64,000 nucleotides of DNA from Papio anubis (Eukaryota > Chordata > Mammalia > Primates > Cercopithecidae), in NCBI RefSeq assembly GCF_008728515.1, contig NC_044976.1, forward strand, positions 211,235,467 through 211,299,466. The letters run 5' to 3'. The notes under the pieces were generated by a model. The model was not told where the DNA came from. It worked only from the letters and a program-made list of their open reading frames with translations, and made no database searches. Shown piece after piece: positions 11,092 to 22,599 of the stretch (the stretch's first letter is position 1; the number at the start of each line of letters is the position of its first letter). A program made the position numbers and the translations under genes.

Positions 11092-11400
11092 GTGCCAGTC
11101 ATGGTGGCTTAGGCCTGTAATCCCAGCACTTTGGGAGGCCAAGATGGATGGATCACTTAAGGCCAGGAGTTCGAGACCAGCCTGGCCAATATGGTGACCC
11201 TATCTCTACTAAAAATACAAAAATTACCGGTTATGGTGACACATGTCTGTAGTCCCAGCTACTCGGCAGGCTGAGGCAGGAGAACTGCTTGAATCTGGAA
11301 GACACAGGCTGCAGTGACAGTGAGCCAAGACTGCACTGCTGCACTCCAGCTTGGGTAACCAAGCAAGACTCTGTCTCAAAATAAATACATATAAATAATA
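11092..11400 (+). repeat. Alu, first of a tandem pair
   Basis: A dimeric Alu whose tail runs into 'aaattctacagt'. That echoes the preceding 'aaaactccacagt', so it is probably a target-site duplication. Confidence 0.9.
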
Positions 11401-11412
11401 AAATTCTACAGT

Positions 11413-11722
11413 GTGCTGGGCATGGTGGCTCACACCTGTAATCTCAGCACTTTGGGAGGCCAAGGTGGGCAGCTCGCCTGAGGTCAAGTGTTCAAATCCA
11501 GCCTGGTCAACATGGTGAAACCCCATCTCTCCTAAAAATACAAAAATTAGCCAGGCATGGTGGTGCATCCCTGTAGTCTCAGCTACTTGGGAGGCTGAGG
11601 CAGGAGAATCACTTGAACCTGGGAGGCGGAGGTTGCAGTGGCAGTGAGCTGAGATCGCACTACTGCATTCCAGCCTGGGTGACAGAGTTAGACTCCATCT
11701 CAAAACAGACAAACAAAAAACC
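11413..11722 (+). repeat. Alu, second of a tandem pair
   Basis: A dimeric Alu in the same orientation, directly following the previous one. It ends in 'aaaaaacccaacagt', a third related copy of the target site. Confidence 0.9.
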
Positions 11723-12734
11723 CAACAGTAAGAAAACAAACAACTCAATTTTAAAATGAGCCAAAGACTTTAACAGACATCTCATCAAGGAAGATATACG
11801 GTTGGCAAACAAGCAAATGAAAAAATGCTCAACATCGTATGTCATCAATGAAATACTAATTAAAACAACGAGATAGCATTACACATGTATTGGAAGGACC
11901 AAACTCCAGAACACTGATACCACCAAATGCTGGTGGGGATGTAAAGCATCAAGAACTCTGATTCATTGCTGCCGGGAACGCAAAATGGTACAACCACTTT
12001 GGAAGACGATTTGGCAGTTTTTTAGAAAACTAAACATACTCTTACCACATGATACAGCAATTACACTTCTTGTTATTTACCCAAAAGAGCTGAAAACTTA
12101 TGCCCACACAAAAACCTGCATGCTGATGTTTATAGCAGCTTTATCCATAACTGCCATAATTTGGAAGCAACGAAAATGTCCTTCAGTAGGTGAACAGATA
12201 AACCAGTACAACCAGACAATGAAATATTATTCTGCACTAAAAAGAAATGAACTATCAAGCCATAAAAAGATAGGAGGAAATGCAAATGCAGATAAGTAAG
12301 TGAAAGAAGCCACTCTGAAAAGGCTGCACACTGTATGATTCCAACTATTTGGCATTCTGGAAAAGGCAAAAGTACGGAAACAGTCAAAAGATCAATGGTA
12401 GCCACAAGTCAGGGAGTGAGGGAGTGATGAATAGCTGAAGCACAGATTGTTAGGGCAGTGAAACTACTCTGCATCGCACTACAATGGTGAATACAAATAT
12501 TTCATACACGTCCAAATTCAGAATGTACAACACCAAGTGTGAACCTCAACATAGAGACTGTGGACTTTGGATAATAAAGACGTGTCAGTGTAGGTTCATC
12601 ACTTGGAACAAATGTATCACTCTGGTAGAAGATGCTGATATTGGGAAAGGCTATGCACTAAAATTGTTCTAAAAAATAAAGTCTGTTAAAAAAAAATAAG
12701 TACACACACACACACTATACCACTACAAAACCCT

Positions 12735-13200
12735 CAGAATTATTTAAAAGGACAAACATTTCCAAATGTCAGCAAGGACGTGCAACAACAGCAATTCTTG
12801 TGTACTTCTGGAGGACCTGTAAATTGGTTGAGTCATTTTGGGAAACAATTTGATATTATCTACTAACATTATCAAACAAACATTCTGCGACTCAGCAGTT
12901 CCACTCCTAGGTGTATATCTAACAGAAATATGTGCACATGTATACCAAGAGACATGTAAGAGAATGTTTCTAGCTACATTATTCACAACAGCTCAGAACT
13001 GGAAACAATCTCAATGTCCACCAGCTGTGGAATGGCTAAATAACTCTTGGTATATTCATATTACAGAATACAATAAAAATGAATAAATTAATTATGCATA
13101 AAATGGGTAAATCTCAAAAATACAGTGTTGAACAGAAGGCAGACACAAATTAACCCAAGCTAAAGGATTCCACTTAAATTTTTTAAAAAATAGAAAACTA
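12735..13200 (+). repeat. L1M ORF2 3' fragment
   Basis: Words such as 'ctcagcagttccactcctag', 'tattcacaacagctcagaac' and 'ggaatggctaaataactctt' match L1 ORF2 near its end. It is a separate, older copy from the L1 upstream. Confidence 0.75.
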
Positions 13201-13237
13201 AACTAAGGTGTTTAGGAATAAATAATTATGCATTGTG

Positions 13238-13476
13238 AAAGAAAGAAAAGAAAAGAGAAGGAAGGAAGGAAGAAAGAAAAGAAAAGAGAGAGAAAGAGAG
13301 AGAGGGAGGGGGAGAGAGGGAGGGGGAGAGAGAAAGAAAGAGAGAGAAAGAAAGAGAGAGAGAAAGGAAGGAATGAAGGGAAGGAAGGAAGGAAGGAAGG
13401 AAGGAAGGAAGGAAGGAAGGAAGGAAGGAAGGAAGGAAGGAAGGAAGGAAGGAAAGAAAGAGAGATGGAAGAAACC
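13238..13476 (+). repeat. Purine-only satellite: GAAA/GAGA, then (GGAA)n
   Basis: About 240 bases are nearly pure A/G. The first part mixes GAAA, GAGA and GGGA. From about 13377 to 13454 it is a near-perfect GGAA array of about 19 units. The apparent lysine/glutamate- or serine/proline-rich reading frames here are products of the repeat. Confidence 0.97.
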
Positions 13477-13509
13477 ACAAGGAAGTGGTTTCCATAAGAA
13501 TTGGGATAA

Positions 13510-13803
13510 GGCCAGGCACAGTGGCTCACGCCTGTAATCCCAGCACCTTGGGAGGCTGAGGTGTGTGGATCACCCATCAGGAGTTCGAGACCAGCCTGGC
13601 CAATGTGGTGAAACCCCACCTCTACTAAAAACACAAAAATTAGCCAGACGTGGTGTCAGGTGCCTGTAATCCCACGCTGAGGCAGGAGAATCACTTGAAC
13701 CTGGGAGGTGGAGGTTGCAGTGAGCCGAGATTGCACCATTGCACTCCAGCCTGGGCGACAAGAGTGAAACGCTGTCTCAAAAAATAATAATAATAATAAA
13801 AAA
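13510..13803 (+). repeat. AluS-type
   Basis: A dimeric Alu with an AAT-rich tail. It is flanked by 'aagaattgggata' before and after, a 13-bp target-site duplication. Confidence 0.95.
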
Positions 13804-13829
13804 TAAGAATTGGGATAGTGGTTATCTTT

Positions 13830-15035
13830 TCAGCAGAAAGAAAGTGTAGTTATTGGGAGGTGGTATGGTAGATTTGTACTGTGTCAACTTAGCTTAGCTG
13901 TAACTAACTACTTTATCCAGAATTTTCTTCCATGTAATTCTAAGTTAGCATAGGCTACCTGAACCTGGGTATAACACAGAAGGCAGAAGTGAAACAGCAG
14001 CCGTATGTTTTTGTGCACAAAAGGCAGGTGCAAAGTACTGTTGCATTTAGTGGATGTTGTCCCCGATTTCCTGAATCACCTGGGAATGAGGCAATCTCTG
14101 CTCTTACAACTACCCCAGACCTTCTTCTTTAACTTTTCCAACTTCTGGGCCAGATTGCCTGCCCTGCTCATTTCAGAGCCAGCATAAGACCCAGAAGCAA
14201 CAGCTGTATATAAACTGTTCACCAAGCCACCACGATTGTGTAAGGTGAAACCCTCATAAGAAATCCCACATTCTGTCGCAGCCCTCACTGTTTCCTCTGA
14301 TGGAAACTGACTGATAAACAAGGGGCATGGAAGATGCCTCCTGGCCACGGGGAACATTCTATTTCTTGACTTGCTAATGGCTACAGTGATGTTCCCTTGG
14401 TGATGATAAATTAAGCTTTGCATCTATGTTTTGTTCCAATTATCTGTCGCTATGCTATATTTACCAATGAAAGTTTTTTTAAAACCCTCAAAACTACATG
14501 TTACAGCATTAAAAATAGAACGAAACGGCTCTCGTGACCTGATGTTTAGAATTACTGCATGTTGTACCTTTAAAAAAATAGCCTAGTTTCTCTTATTAAT
14601 TTTGTGTTTTATTTCTAAATAATGAGCTACAAGAGAAGGATGAAGGCTGCCAAAGAGTGACTTGGTGATGTCCTAAACTGGACTGGTTTGGGGCCAGGCA
14701 AAAAATATCATGTGACATTACATTCCTCTTGGCATTTGAGTGGTACTTAGTACACAGAGTCGTTGTGAAGATTAAATGAGTTAATAAATAAAAAATGCTC
14801 GGTGCCCTACCCATAGGAAGCACTAGTCACGTGCTTGCCATTATCATTATTCTTAATGTTGTTGTTAGTATTATGTCCTCTTGCATCAATAGATAAGAAA
14901 AACATAAGAATTGTATAGATTCTGCATATCAACTAAGGCAATGATCCTCAAATAGCTGAACACTGCAATCACGAGGGGAAATTTCACAAAATCACATTTC
15001 CTGTGTGTTGGCAGGGAGGGAGTGAGGGGATGCAC
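13830..15035. other. Intergenic DNA, no gene seen
   Basis: This is mostly unique sequence. A MIR 3' end is visible at about 14757-14870 ('gttgtgaagattaaatgagt'). The moderately GC-rich part at 14000-14420 could not be assigned to a gene or repeat. Confidence 0.45.
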
Positions 15036-15505
15036 AGAATAATTTCTCCCAAATATGTCCACATCTAATCCCCAGAATATGTGCATGTGTTACCTTACAT
15101 GGAAAAGGGGGCTTTGCAGATGTGATTAAATTAAGGATTTTGAGGTGGGGAGATTATCCTGGATGAGTCAGGTGAGCCCAAGGCAATCCCAAAAGTGTAA
15201 GAAGGAGGAGAGAGTTAAAGTCAAATAGAGATTTGGTGACAGAAGGAAGGGTTGGAGTGAGGTGCCTTGAAGCTAGAAGAAACCACACAGGAATGTAGGC
15301 TTCCTCTAAAGCTGGAAAAGCAAGAAAACAGATTCTCCCTGGGGCCTCCAGCAGGAACACAGTCTGGCCCACACCTTGAGTTTAGCCCCGAGACACTTAT
15401 TTCAGATTTCTGGCCTCGAGAATTCTAGGATAATAAGTTCGTGTTGTGTTAAGCCGTTAAGATTGTGTTAATTTTTAATAGCAGCAGGAAAAAACTAATG
15501 GGGGC
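15036..15505 (+). repeat. Solo LTR remnant (ERVL/MaLR-like), sense
   Basis: It contains 'gctttgcagatgtgattaaa', 'agattatcctggatgagtca' and a late 'tttctggcctcgagaattct' followed by 'gttaagccgttaa'. This is the layout of a mammalian MaLR/ERVL LTR. No internal viral genes are present. The exact family is not certain. Confidence 0.55.
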
Positions 15506-15823
15506 CAGGGATTAGAGTTACATTTCAATCTCAGGGATGAGGTGTAGGCATCGGTTTTTTTGTTACTGTTTTAATCTCTCCAGGTGAGGGCTCCTCACTT
15601 AGCGCCAGGGTTAAGAAGTACTGAATTAGGAGCGTGAAGGAGAGGGTAAAATATTTTGAGACCAAAGGAGGTGCATATCATCACTGGGTAGCTCTGTGTA
15701 ACACAGAAATTCAAGATTACAGAATCAGGGATTTTTTTTTAATACTGGGGCGAAATAAGGAAGAAATATTAACTAGACCCTGAGTGCTTGAGCAGAGTGG
15801 CCAAGAGTCTCCTAATTCCCAGT

Positions 15824-15886
15824 GAAGATTAAGTAACTTATCTGCTGTCCCACAGCTTGTGAGTTGGAACAGGCTGGACAATGAAC
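15824..15886 (-). repeat. Left arm of a 63-bp inverted repeat
   Basis: The reverse complement of these bases matches 16813-16875 at 58 of 63 positions by eye. It overlaps a MIR-like core but shares non-MIR bases with its partner. Confidence 0.7.
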
Positions 15887-16529
15887 CTCGGCTATACACC
15901 ATGTGTTGTTTAATTTATTTATATGTTTGAGTGCTTTGCTTTGTTCTTTTGTTTGTTTTTAGTGAAACTACATTATAAACCTTTTGAAAGCAGGGAAATT
16001 GTATACTTTTAGAAATCTGATGAAACTGAGTTACTGAATTAAATCTAGCAGAAGATTCAATATTGGCCATAAAACCCTGGCTATCTTTATTCTATAATAT
16101 CCTGAAACCCCATCTGCTATTTAATTCAGCCCAATTTTGAGGCCAAGCCCACCCACCTGTCTGTGTGTGGCCTCAACATTTGGTGCCATGTCTTATTATA
16201 TGTTAGGATGACATAATTAGATTTAGTCTACCAGATTTTACTCCCACCAAGCTGGAAACAGTTCATAATAATTACCAATGTGATAATAATCACCAATGAT
16301 AATTTTTACATGAGACCAAAAAAGTCTAAAATATATAGGACAAAGCATGTACTTTCAATATAAGCCACGTATCAGAAAAGATAGTTATATACTTCGGCCA
16401 GCATATCTGGTATAAAACAAGAACATTTTCCCCCAGGGCACTTCTCCACTTCCTTTAGATCTCTGTAAAAATGTCACCTTATAAGAGAATCCTTATGTGA
16501 CCATCTCTATTTGAAATGGCACCTTCCAC

Positions 16530-16755
16530 ACCTGCCTCTCCACATGCACCCATAAGCTTTCCATCCTTACTTGTCCTTTATAGTACTTAGCACCAGTTCA
16601 TAACATGGTTTGCTTATTTTTCTTATTATCTGTTACTCCTGCCTAGAAGACAAGCTCTCTGAGAGTAGGAACTCTGGTTAGATCATGCGCTATGTCCCCA
16701 AGGTCTAGAACAGTGCCTACACAGAGTAGGCACCTGTAAGTATCAGCAGAATGGC
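16530..16755 (+). repeat. L2 3' end
   Basis: It matches L2 3'-end words: 'gacaagctctctgagagtag', 'aacagtgcctacacagagta' and 'ggcacctgtaagt'. Confidence 0.65.
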
Positions 16756-16812
16756 AGCTTGATATACATGATTTAGCGGGAACATCACCAGGCTTGGAAT
16801 TAGGACATCACC

Positions 16813-16875
16813 GTTCATTGTCCAGCCTGTTCTGACTCACAAGCTGTGTGACAGCAGAGAACTTACTTAATCTTC
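16813..16875 (+). repeat. Right arm of a 63-bp inverted repeat
   Basis: It pairs with 15824-15886 in reverse orientation. The arm continues into MIR-like sequence ('cctcagttttcttatctgga'). Confidence 0.7.
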
Positions 16876-17179
16876 TTGATCCTCAGTTTTCTTATCTGGA
16901 AATAGGAGTGTCACCTGCCCTGTTTACCTCAGTGTCTTAAAAATCACAAAGTGCTGATCTCATGTGTTTTTTTCTTGTACGTGGCATGGTGTGGCTGCTC
17001 ATTTAGAGCTGTCCTGTCTCATGACTTTTGTCCTATAACCATTGCATTACAGTTGAAGAAACAGGAAATGAAATTATTTGTGTGTCACTAGTTAGCCCAT
17101 TGACACTGTATTTTTGTGGTGAGTAAAGACAGTGGAGAGGGAAGAACAGAGAGACAATCTGAGTTACTAATGACTGTCT

Positions 17180-17476
17180 TTTTTTTTTTTTTGAGATGGA
17201 GTTTTACTCTTTTTGCCCAGGCTGGAGTGCAAATGGCATGATCTTGACTCACTGCAACCTCCGCCACCCAGGTCCAAGCGATTCTCCTGCCTCAGCCTCC
17301 CAAGTAGCTGGGATTACAGGCACCTACCGCCATGCCCAGCTAATTTTTTGTATTTTTAGTGGAGAGGGGGTTTCACCACATTGGCCAGGCTGGTCTTGAA
17401 CTCCTGACCTCAGGTGATCCATCCGCTTCAGCCACCCAAAGTGCTGGGATTATAGGCATGACCCACCACGCCCGGT
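17180..17476 (-). repeat. AluS-type, antisense
   Basis: A reverse Alu with a T tail, running to 'caccacgcccggtc'. The flanks 'gactgtctttt' and 'gacagtctttt' look like the target-site duplication. Confidence 0.94.
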
Positions 17477-17489
17477 CGACAGTCTTTTA

Positions 17490-18130
17490 ATTCAGCAACA
17501 CATCCACCACCTGTAACAAGGGCTAAAGAACTCCCAGCCTCTTTCCTCTTGCCTAGGCTAAGAAGAAACTGAATATGCCTACCAGTCACCTCTTCAAAAG
17601 CTCTTTATCAGCAGCCAAATTGATTACCAAGTGTTAACAACACATAGAAAAAAAGTACAATCTTGGGTCTTTGGAGTTTGATGCCTATGCTGAGCTCCAT
17701 ATTATGGAGAACATCCTAACCCATTATCTTCTCAATGGCTTTTGCTTTCTTTCAGGGAGTTATATATTATTCCAGTGACAGAAGGACGAAAACAAAGCTA
17801 TAATTTTGTACAGCATACAGGAGGCTATTTCTTATGTTATTCTTCTATGTAGCTTTCTATTATAACTTAATTTTTCTCATTTCATTCCTTAATAGGACAA
17901 TTCAACATATGGGAAAGGCAATTCAGTGTGGTTTGTCTCTTAAATCATATTATTCTGTTTGAAAGCTGAATACTTGGATTATCTCATTTTGGTAACTCAT
18001 TGAACTGCATTTACTAAATTTTACTTCAGCTTTGTTAAACCTAAATCAAAGGACATTGTAATGAACAGCCAAACAGAACCTGCTGTTGTACTTAATACAA
18101 GGATACAATGCTGATTACATCATCCCTAGA
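17490..18130. other. Intergenic DNA, nothing recognised
   Basis: AT-rich unique sequence between two Alus. I see no exon, RNA gene or clear repeat. Confidence 0.4.
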
Positions 18131-18149
18131 TCACTCAGAGTCTTTTTAA

Positions 18150-18440
18150 AAATTATTATTATTATTTTTGAAACAAGGTCTCACTTTGTTGCCCAGCCTG
18201 GGGTGCAGTGGCACCATCACAGCTCACTGCAGCCTGCTGGGCTCAAACAATCCTTCTGCCTCAGCTCCCAAGCCTGGGACTAAGGGGATGGGCTAGCATG
18301 ACAGGGTAATTTTTTTATTTTGTAGAAGCAGAATCTCACTATGTTGCTGAGGGTGGTCTCAAACGCCTGTCATCAAGCAATCCTGCTGCCTTGGTCTCCC
18401 AAAGTGCTGGGATTACAGACATGAGCCACCACAACTGGAC
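18150..18440 (-). repeat. AluJ-type, antisense
   Basis: A strongly diverged reverse Alu beginning in an ATT repeat. The flanks 'actcagagtctt' occur on both sides. Confidence 0.88.
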
Positions 18441-18780
18441 AACTCAGAGTCTTCACAAAAACTCAAAAATCCTCCCTCAGGTCTCAGGGTTAAGAAATGT
18501 TGTGCTTTGTCTAGAGAACTAATCTGCTTTGATCTTGTGGACACCATAATTACTATAACTGCATGTTGTTTCCTCTTTTCTCTGAAAACTTAGAAAATGC
18601 AGATCCAAATTTATATCTTCCCCTCAGCAACGCTTTTAGAACATGATTATGTTTTATATTCTTGCACAGATATTCCTCTGGCCCAGATTACACAAGTAAT
18701 TTATTATATTCTTTTGTATTTCATGCATTTTTGTAAATTAACATAGTTTTTGGGGATAAGGTTTATATGGATGGATGATT

Positions 18781-18783
<3 letters not shown>

Positions 18784-18812
<29 letters not shown>
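18784..18812. repeat. (CA)n microsatellite
   Basis: About 14 uninterrupted CA units. Confidence 0.97.
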
Positions 18813-18814
<2 letters not shown>

Positions 18815-18815
<1 letters not shown>

Positions 18816-19125
18816 GTAATAGACTTTATTTTTCAGAGCAGTTTTAGGTTCACAGCAAAATAGAGCAGAGAAAGTACAGAGATTTTTCCATTTACTCCTA
18901 CCCCTACACATGCATAGCCCCCATTATCATAAACAATCCCCCACCAGAGTGTACATTTGTTATAACTAATGAACTTGTGTTGACACATTATTATCACCCA
19001 GAGTCCACAGCATACATTAGGGTTCACCCTTGGTGTTGTACATTCTGTGGGTTTGCACGAATGTATGAGAACATGTATTCACCATTATAGTGTTATACAG
19101 AGTAGTTTAACTACCCTAAACATTA
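18815..19125 (-). repeat. L1 3' UTR fragment, antisense
   Basis: The reverse complement of an L1 3' UTR: 'gagcagttttaggttcacag', 'ccccaccagagtgtacattt' and 'cttggtgttgtacattctgt'. The same 3' UTR type occurs in sense at 12510-12672. Confidence 0.75.
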
Positions 19126-19130
19126 TCTGG

Positions 19131-19276
19131 ATATTTATTTATTTATTTATTTAATTTATTTATTTATTGTAGAGACAAGGTCTCACTATGTTGCCCCCAG
19201 TCTGGTCTTGAACTCTTGGCCTCAGGCAATCCTGCTGCCTCTGCATCCAAAAGTGCTGGGATTACAGATGCCAGAA
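19131..19276 (-). repeat. (ATTT)n plus Alu monomer, antisense
   Basis: An ATTT-rich run (19131-19168) forms the tail of a single antisense Alu-type monomer ('gtctcactatgttgcc' to 'gggattacagatgcc'). Confidence 0.75.
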
Positions 19277-19450
19277 CCCACAAATTTTTTCCAAATTTTA
19301 TTCTAAGTTTCCAGTTTCTTTTCATGAATGATTGTGTCTGAATAAGCTTCCTTTCATGAATGATCGTGTCAGCTTCTCTCAAAGTTGACCCATTTTTATA
19401 AAGTACAACCAAAATAAAACAAAGTCTACTTGCAAATCCAAATTTCAGTG

Positions 19451-19756
19451 GCCGGACTGGGTCTGGTGGTTCACACCTATAATCCTAGCACTTTGAGAGG
19501 CCAAGGCGGGCGGATAACTTGAGGTCAGGGGTTCCAGACCAGTCTGAACAACATGGTGAAACCCCATCTCCACTAAAAATACAAAAATATCCAGGTGTGA
19601 TGGCAAACATAACCCTGTAATCCCAGCTACTCAGAAGGCTGGGACGCGAGAATCGCTTGAACCCAGGGGGCAGAGGTTGCAGTGAGCCGAGATCGCACCA
19701 TTGCACTCCAGCCTGGGCGACGGAGTGAGACTCTGTCTCAAAAAAAAAAAAAAAAG
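19451..19756 (+). repeat. AluS-type
   Basis: A dimeric Alu with an A16 tail. The flanks 'ttcagtggc' and 'ttgcagtggc' suggest a target-site duplication. Confidence 0.92.
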
Positions 19757-19759
19757 ATT

Positions 19760-20705
19760 GCAGTGGCAAGTTGCCACTGAAGAAGTAATAAGAAGTCTCT
19801 TTACAAAATGGGACTAATAAAACCTCAAGAGTTTTAAAAAACAAACTCAGACCTTTCAACGTAAATAAGCATACAGAGTAAATGGATGAGATTTCAAAAC
19901 CTTTTCTTTTTTCATTCCTAAAACCATGATAAGCAAAAAAAAAAAAGTTGGGGAATGAATAACATTTGTCATAATATCATGAATTCTTTTTTGTTAATAC
20001 AATCCCCCTGAATTATTTTGAAAGACAGATTACCAATAAAGGAGAATGTGTTATTACTAAGTCACTTAGGAGGGCTACAATAAATATGCAACCATTAGAA
20101 AATACCCCAAAATAAATATTTTATTATGTTTATAGGAGTAAGTTTCCTTTAGATTTATTTGCTACTACATAAGAATTTTCTGGAGTTTGGGCTGCTATGT
20201 TGAAAACCTAACCATGCAATTAATTTACTCTTTAAAAATATAGGAAGGGTTATGAAACGTCTAAATTGTTCTCGATTAAAATGTCAAAATTGTCTGTTGA
20301 TTGGTACTGAAGAGGGAGAAAGTTAATCTGCTTTCAGACACTTAAAATATCAAGGTCTCACCCCTTTCCAATTCCTTCCCCTACCCCATCGACTTCAAAG
20401 ACTACCATATCTTTCTAGATTCTAGAACATCAGTATAGAATGCCATTGTGAATTCCAAATATCATTTTCTTTCACCCTCCTTTAAAGACACTCCATTTCC
20501 ACCACACACCATGACTTATACCAAAATCAACTCATGTATTCCTTTTATTCCTCTACCCCTCCCCATACCTCATCTCTGGCCAAAGGAGTACCTTAAATTT
20601 AGCTCCTGGGTTAATTGTCATGGATCAACATTCTGACCTTCAATTCTTTACTATTCCACCTCTATATTATCTTAGCTGCCTTGGAACTTAGTAAATTTAT
20701 TTTCC
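19760..20705. other. Intergenic DNA, no gene seen
   Basis: Mostly unique. The segment 19915-19972 shares about 40 bases with 22849-22917 in direct orientation (see findings). No exon or RNA gene was found. Confidence 0.4.
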
Positions 20706-20709
20706 TAAG

Positions 20710-21183
20710 TGTATTAATCAGGGTTCTCCTGAGAAACAGAACCCCAAAGGCGTATACATAGAAAGAGATTTATTATGACAGATTGGTTCATGCAATTCTG
20801 AAAGCTGAGAATCTGCATCTGTAAGCTGGAGACCCAGGAAAGCTACTGGTATAGTTCCCATCCAGCCTTGAAGGCCTGAGATCAGTAGGGGCAACGGTAT
20901 AAGTTCCACTTAGAGTCCAAAGGTCCATGAGCTAGGAATGTTGATGTCCCAGTTCAAGCAGAGAGGGAATTGCCCTTCTTCTGTATTTTTGTTCTAAATC
21001 AGCCCTCAAAGGATTGAAAAACGTCAATTCACATTGGTGTGGGTGATCTTTACTTAGTCTACTGATTCAAATGCTAATTTCTTAAGAAAACTCCCTCACA
21101 GATATACCTAGAAATAACGTTTTCCTAGTTATCTGGGTATCCCTTAGCCCAGTCAAGTTGACATATTAAAATTAACCATTGCA
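20710..21183 (-). repeat. Solo LTR, antisense, near full length (TG...CA)
   Basis: It begins TGTATTAATCAGGGTTCTCC and ends with 'aaaattaaccattgca', giving TG...CA ends and 474 bp. Internal words such as 'agctggagacccaggaaagc' and 'gcccagtcaagttgacat' are typical of a very common mammalian ERVL/MaLR-type LTR. No viral coding sequence is present. Confidence 0.65.
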
Positions 21184-22264
21184 CTGAGTACTGAAAACTA
21201 ATGAACACTCTGCTAAATGTATGCATCTCTAGAAGATCTTTGAGTTCATTTTGATGAATAGTAAAGAAATGAAATTAATAACGCCAAAATCAATGGTATT
21301 AGCATGAATACTACAGACTTAATTCCATTTGCCCTTTATTGAATCACAGGGATTATGATAATCACTCCGATATTACGCTACTACTTATAAATCATTGCTT
21401 TTCCATGGTGTCACTTTTTAAATAGCTCATTTCCTCTTAAGAAATTTTTTTTTCTGTTTTGTACGCTATGCCTGGTACACAGTAGGCACTTGATAATATT
21501 TGTCGTTTGATTTTAATTTCATGATTGCTATAACTAATTCTATTCCAATATGCCAGATGCTCTTCCTATTAGCACTCATTAGCAAAACTGAATCATGAAT
21601 GACTCCAGTATAATAAGTAAACTGTATATAAATCACGAAAGAAAAAAACAGACATTGCATTTAGGATAAAATAAATGCACTGACATTTTTCTTTTCTCCG
21701 AGGTTTTACTTTCCAAAATTATAAGCTACAAATTTGCCTAAATTTCTAAAAATTGGGTCACTAAAAATGTAGATCTGAATTAACATGGTTCTTTTGGTTT
21801 TGCCATATCCAATACCTCAACAGGATTTTACCTAGATAAAATCTGAACCAGTGATTCCATTGGCTGCATTAGAACCAGCTGAGAATTGGGTTTTTAAAAA
21901 ACACAATACATATTTTCTGGCCCAATCCCCTAAAAATGCGAATTCAGCTGTGTCTGGTGTGGTGCTAATGCATCTTTATTATTTTAAAGATATCAAGGGG
22001 ATTATGATGTGCAGACAGCTTTAGGTGGTTAGGACTAACTTAGATTATTACATAACATGTGATCAAATTCTAAATGAGTCAACATGCAGACATTCTAAAA
22101 AACCACCACCACATTTTTTCTTCATTTGATTACCCACTATGTTAATGTAATGCTTTGCTCACTCTAGGAGCTTAATCAATGCTTATTGATGGATTGACTA
22201 TAGGGAGAAATACCCGCTCAATTATATCTTATCCAACTCAGTTTTATTCCATAAAAGACTAAGA
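21184..22264. other. Intergenic DNA, no gene seen
   Basis: AT-rich unique sequence with weak L2-like words near 21470 ('ctggtacacagtaggcactt') and 22150 ('ctctaggagcttaatcaatg'). Confidence 0.4.
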
Positions 22265-22265
22265 A

Positions 22266-22592
22266 AGGCAGGCATGGTGGCTCACGCCTGTAATCCCAGC
22301 ACTATGGGAGGCTGAGGTGAATGGATTACCTGAGGTCAGGAGTTTGAGATCAGCCTGACCAACATGGTGAAACCCTGTCTCCACTAAAAATACAAAAATT
22401 AGCCGGGCGTCATGGCAGGCACCTATAATCCCAGCTACTCAGGGGGCTGAGACAAGAGAATCGCTTGAACCCAGGAAGAGGAGGTTGCAGTGAGCTGAGA
22501 TCATGCCATTGCACTCCAGCCTGGGCAACAAGAGTGAAACTCCATCTCAAACAAAAAAAAAAAAAAAAGAAAGAAAGAAAGAAAGAAAAAAC
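22266..22592 (+). repeat. AluS-type with GAAA tail
   Basis: A dimeric Alu whose tail contains about five GAAA units. The flanks 'aaagactaagaaa' and 'aaagactaaaaaa' mark the insertion. Confidence 0.94.
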
Positions 22593-22599
22593 AAAGACT

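Larger units (their letters stand above)
9467..12672 (+). repeat. Long L1 (L1PB/L1MA-age), split by four Alus
   Basis: L1 ORF2 sequence runs in order from 9467 ('gttgtaggatacaagattaa') through 'gtgtggtactggcaacagac', 'agactgggagaaaatatttg' and 'tgctggtggggatgtaaa' to an L1 3' UTR ending near 12672. Four Alus have landed inside it (9968, 10641, 11092 and 11413). About 2 kb of L1 remains once they are removed. Only short broken pieces of the reverse-transcriptase C-terminal region are still open, so the element is dead. Confidence 0.88.

Noticed and set aside
11224..11748. 174-codon open frame on the minus strand
   Set aside because: It lies wholly in two sense Alus read backwards. The same kind of peptide appears in every Alu of the window.
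13381..13452. CRISPR-like array
   Set aside because: It is a 4-base microsatellite with no spacers. The window is vertebrate nuclear DNA.
13212..13634. Long low-complexity frames (Ser/Pro/Leu on one strand, Lys/Glu/Arg on the other)
   Set aside because: They are translations of the GGAA/GAAA purine tract and the neighbouring Alu.
14000..14425. Minus-strand 115-codon frame as a gene
   Set aside because: No domain, start context or splice support; the composition is ordinary for non-coding DNA.
20710..21183. Endogenous retrovirus with coding capacity
   Set aside because: Only a solo LTR is present. No gag, pol or env sequence was seen here or near the other LTRs (8466, 15036, 32089, 46355).
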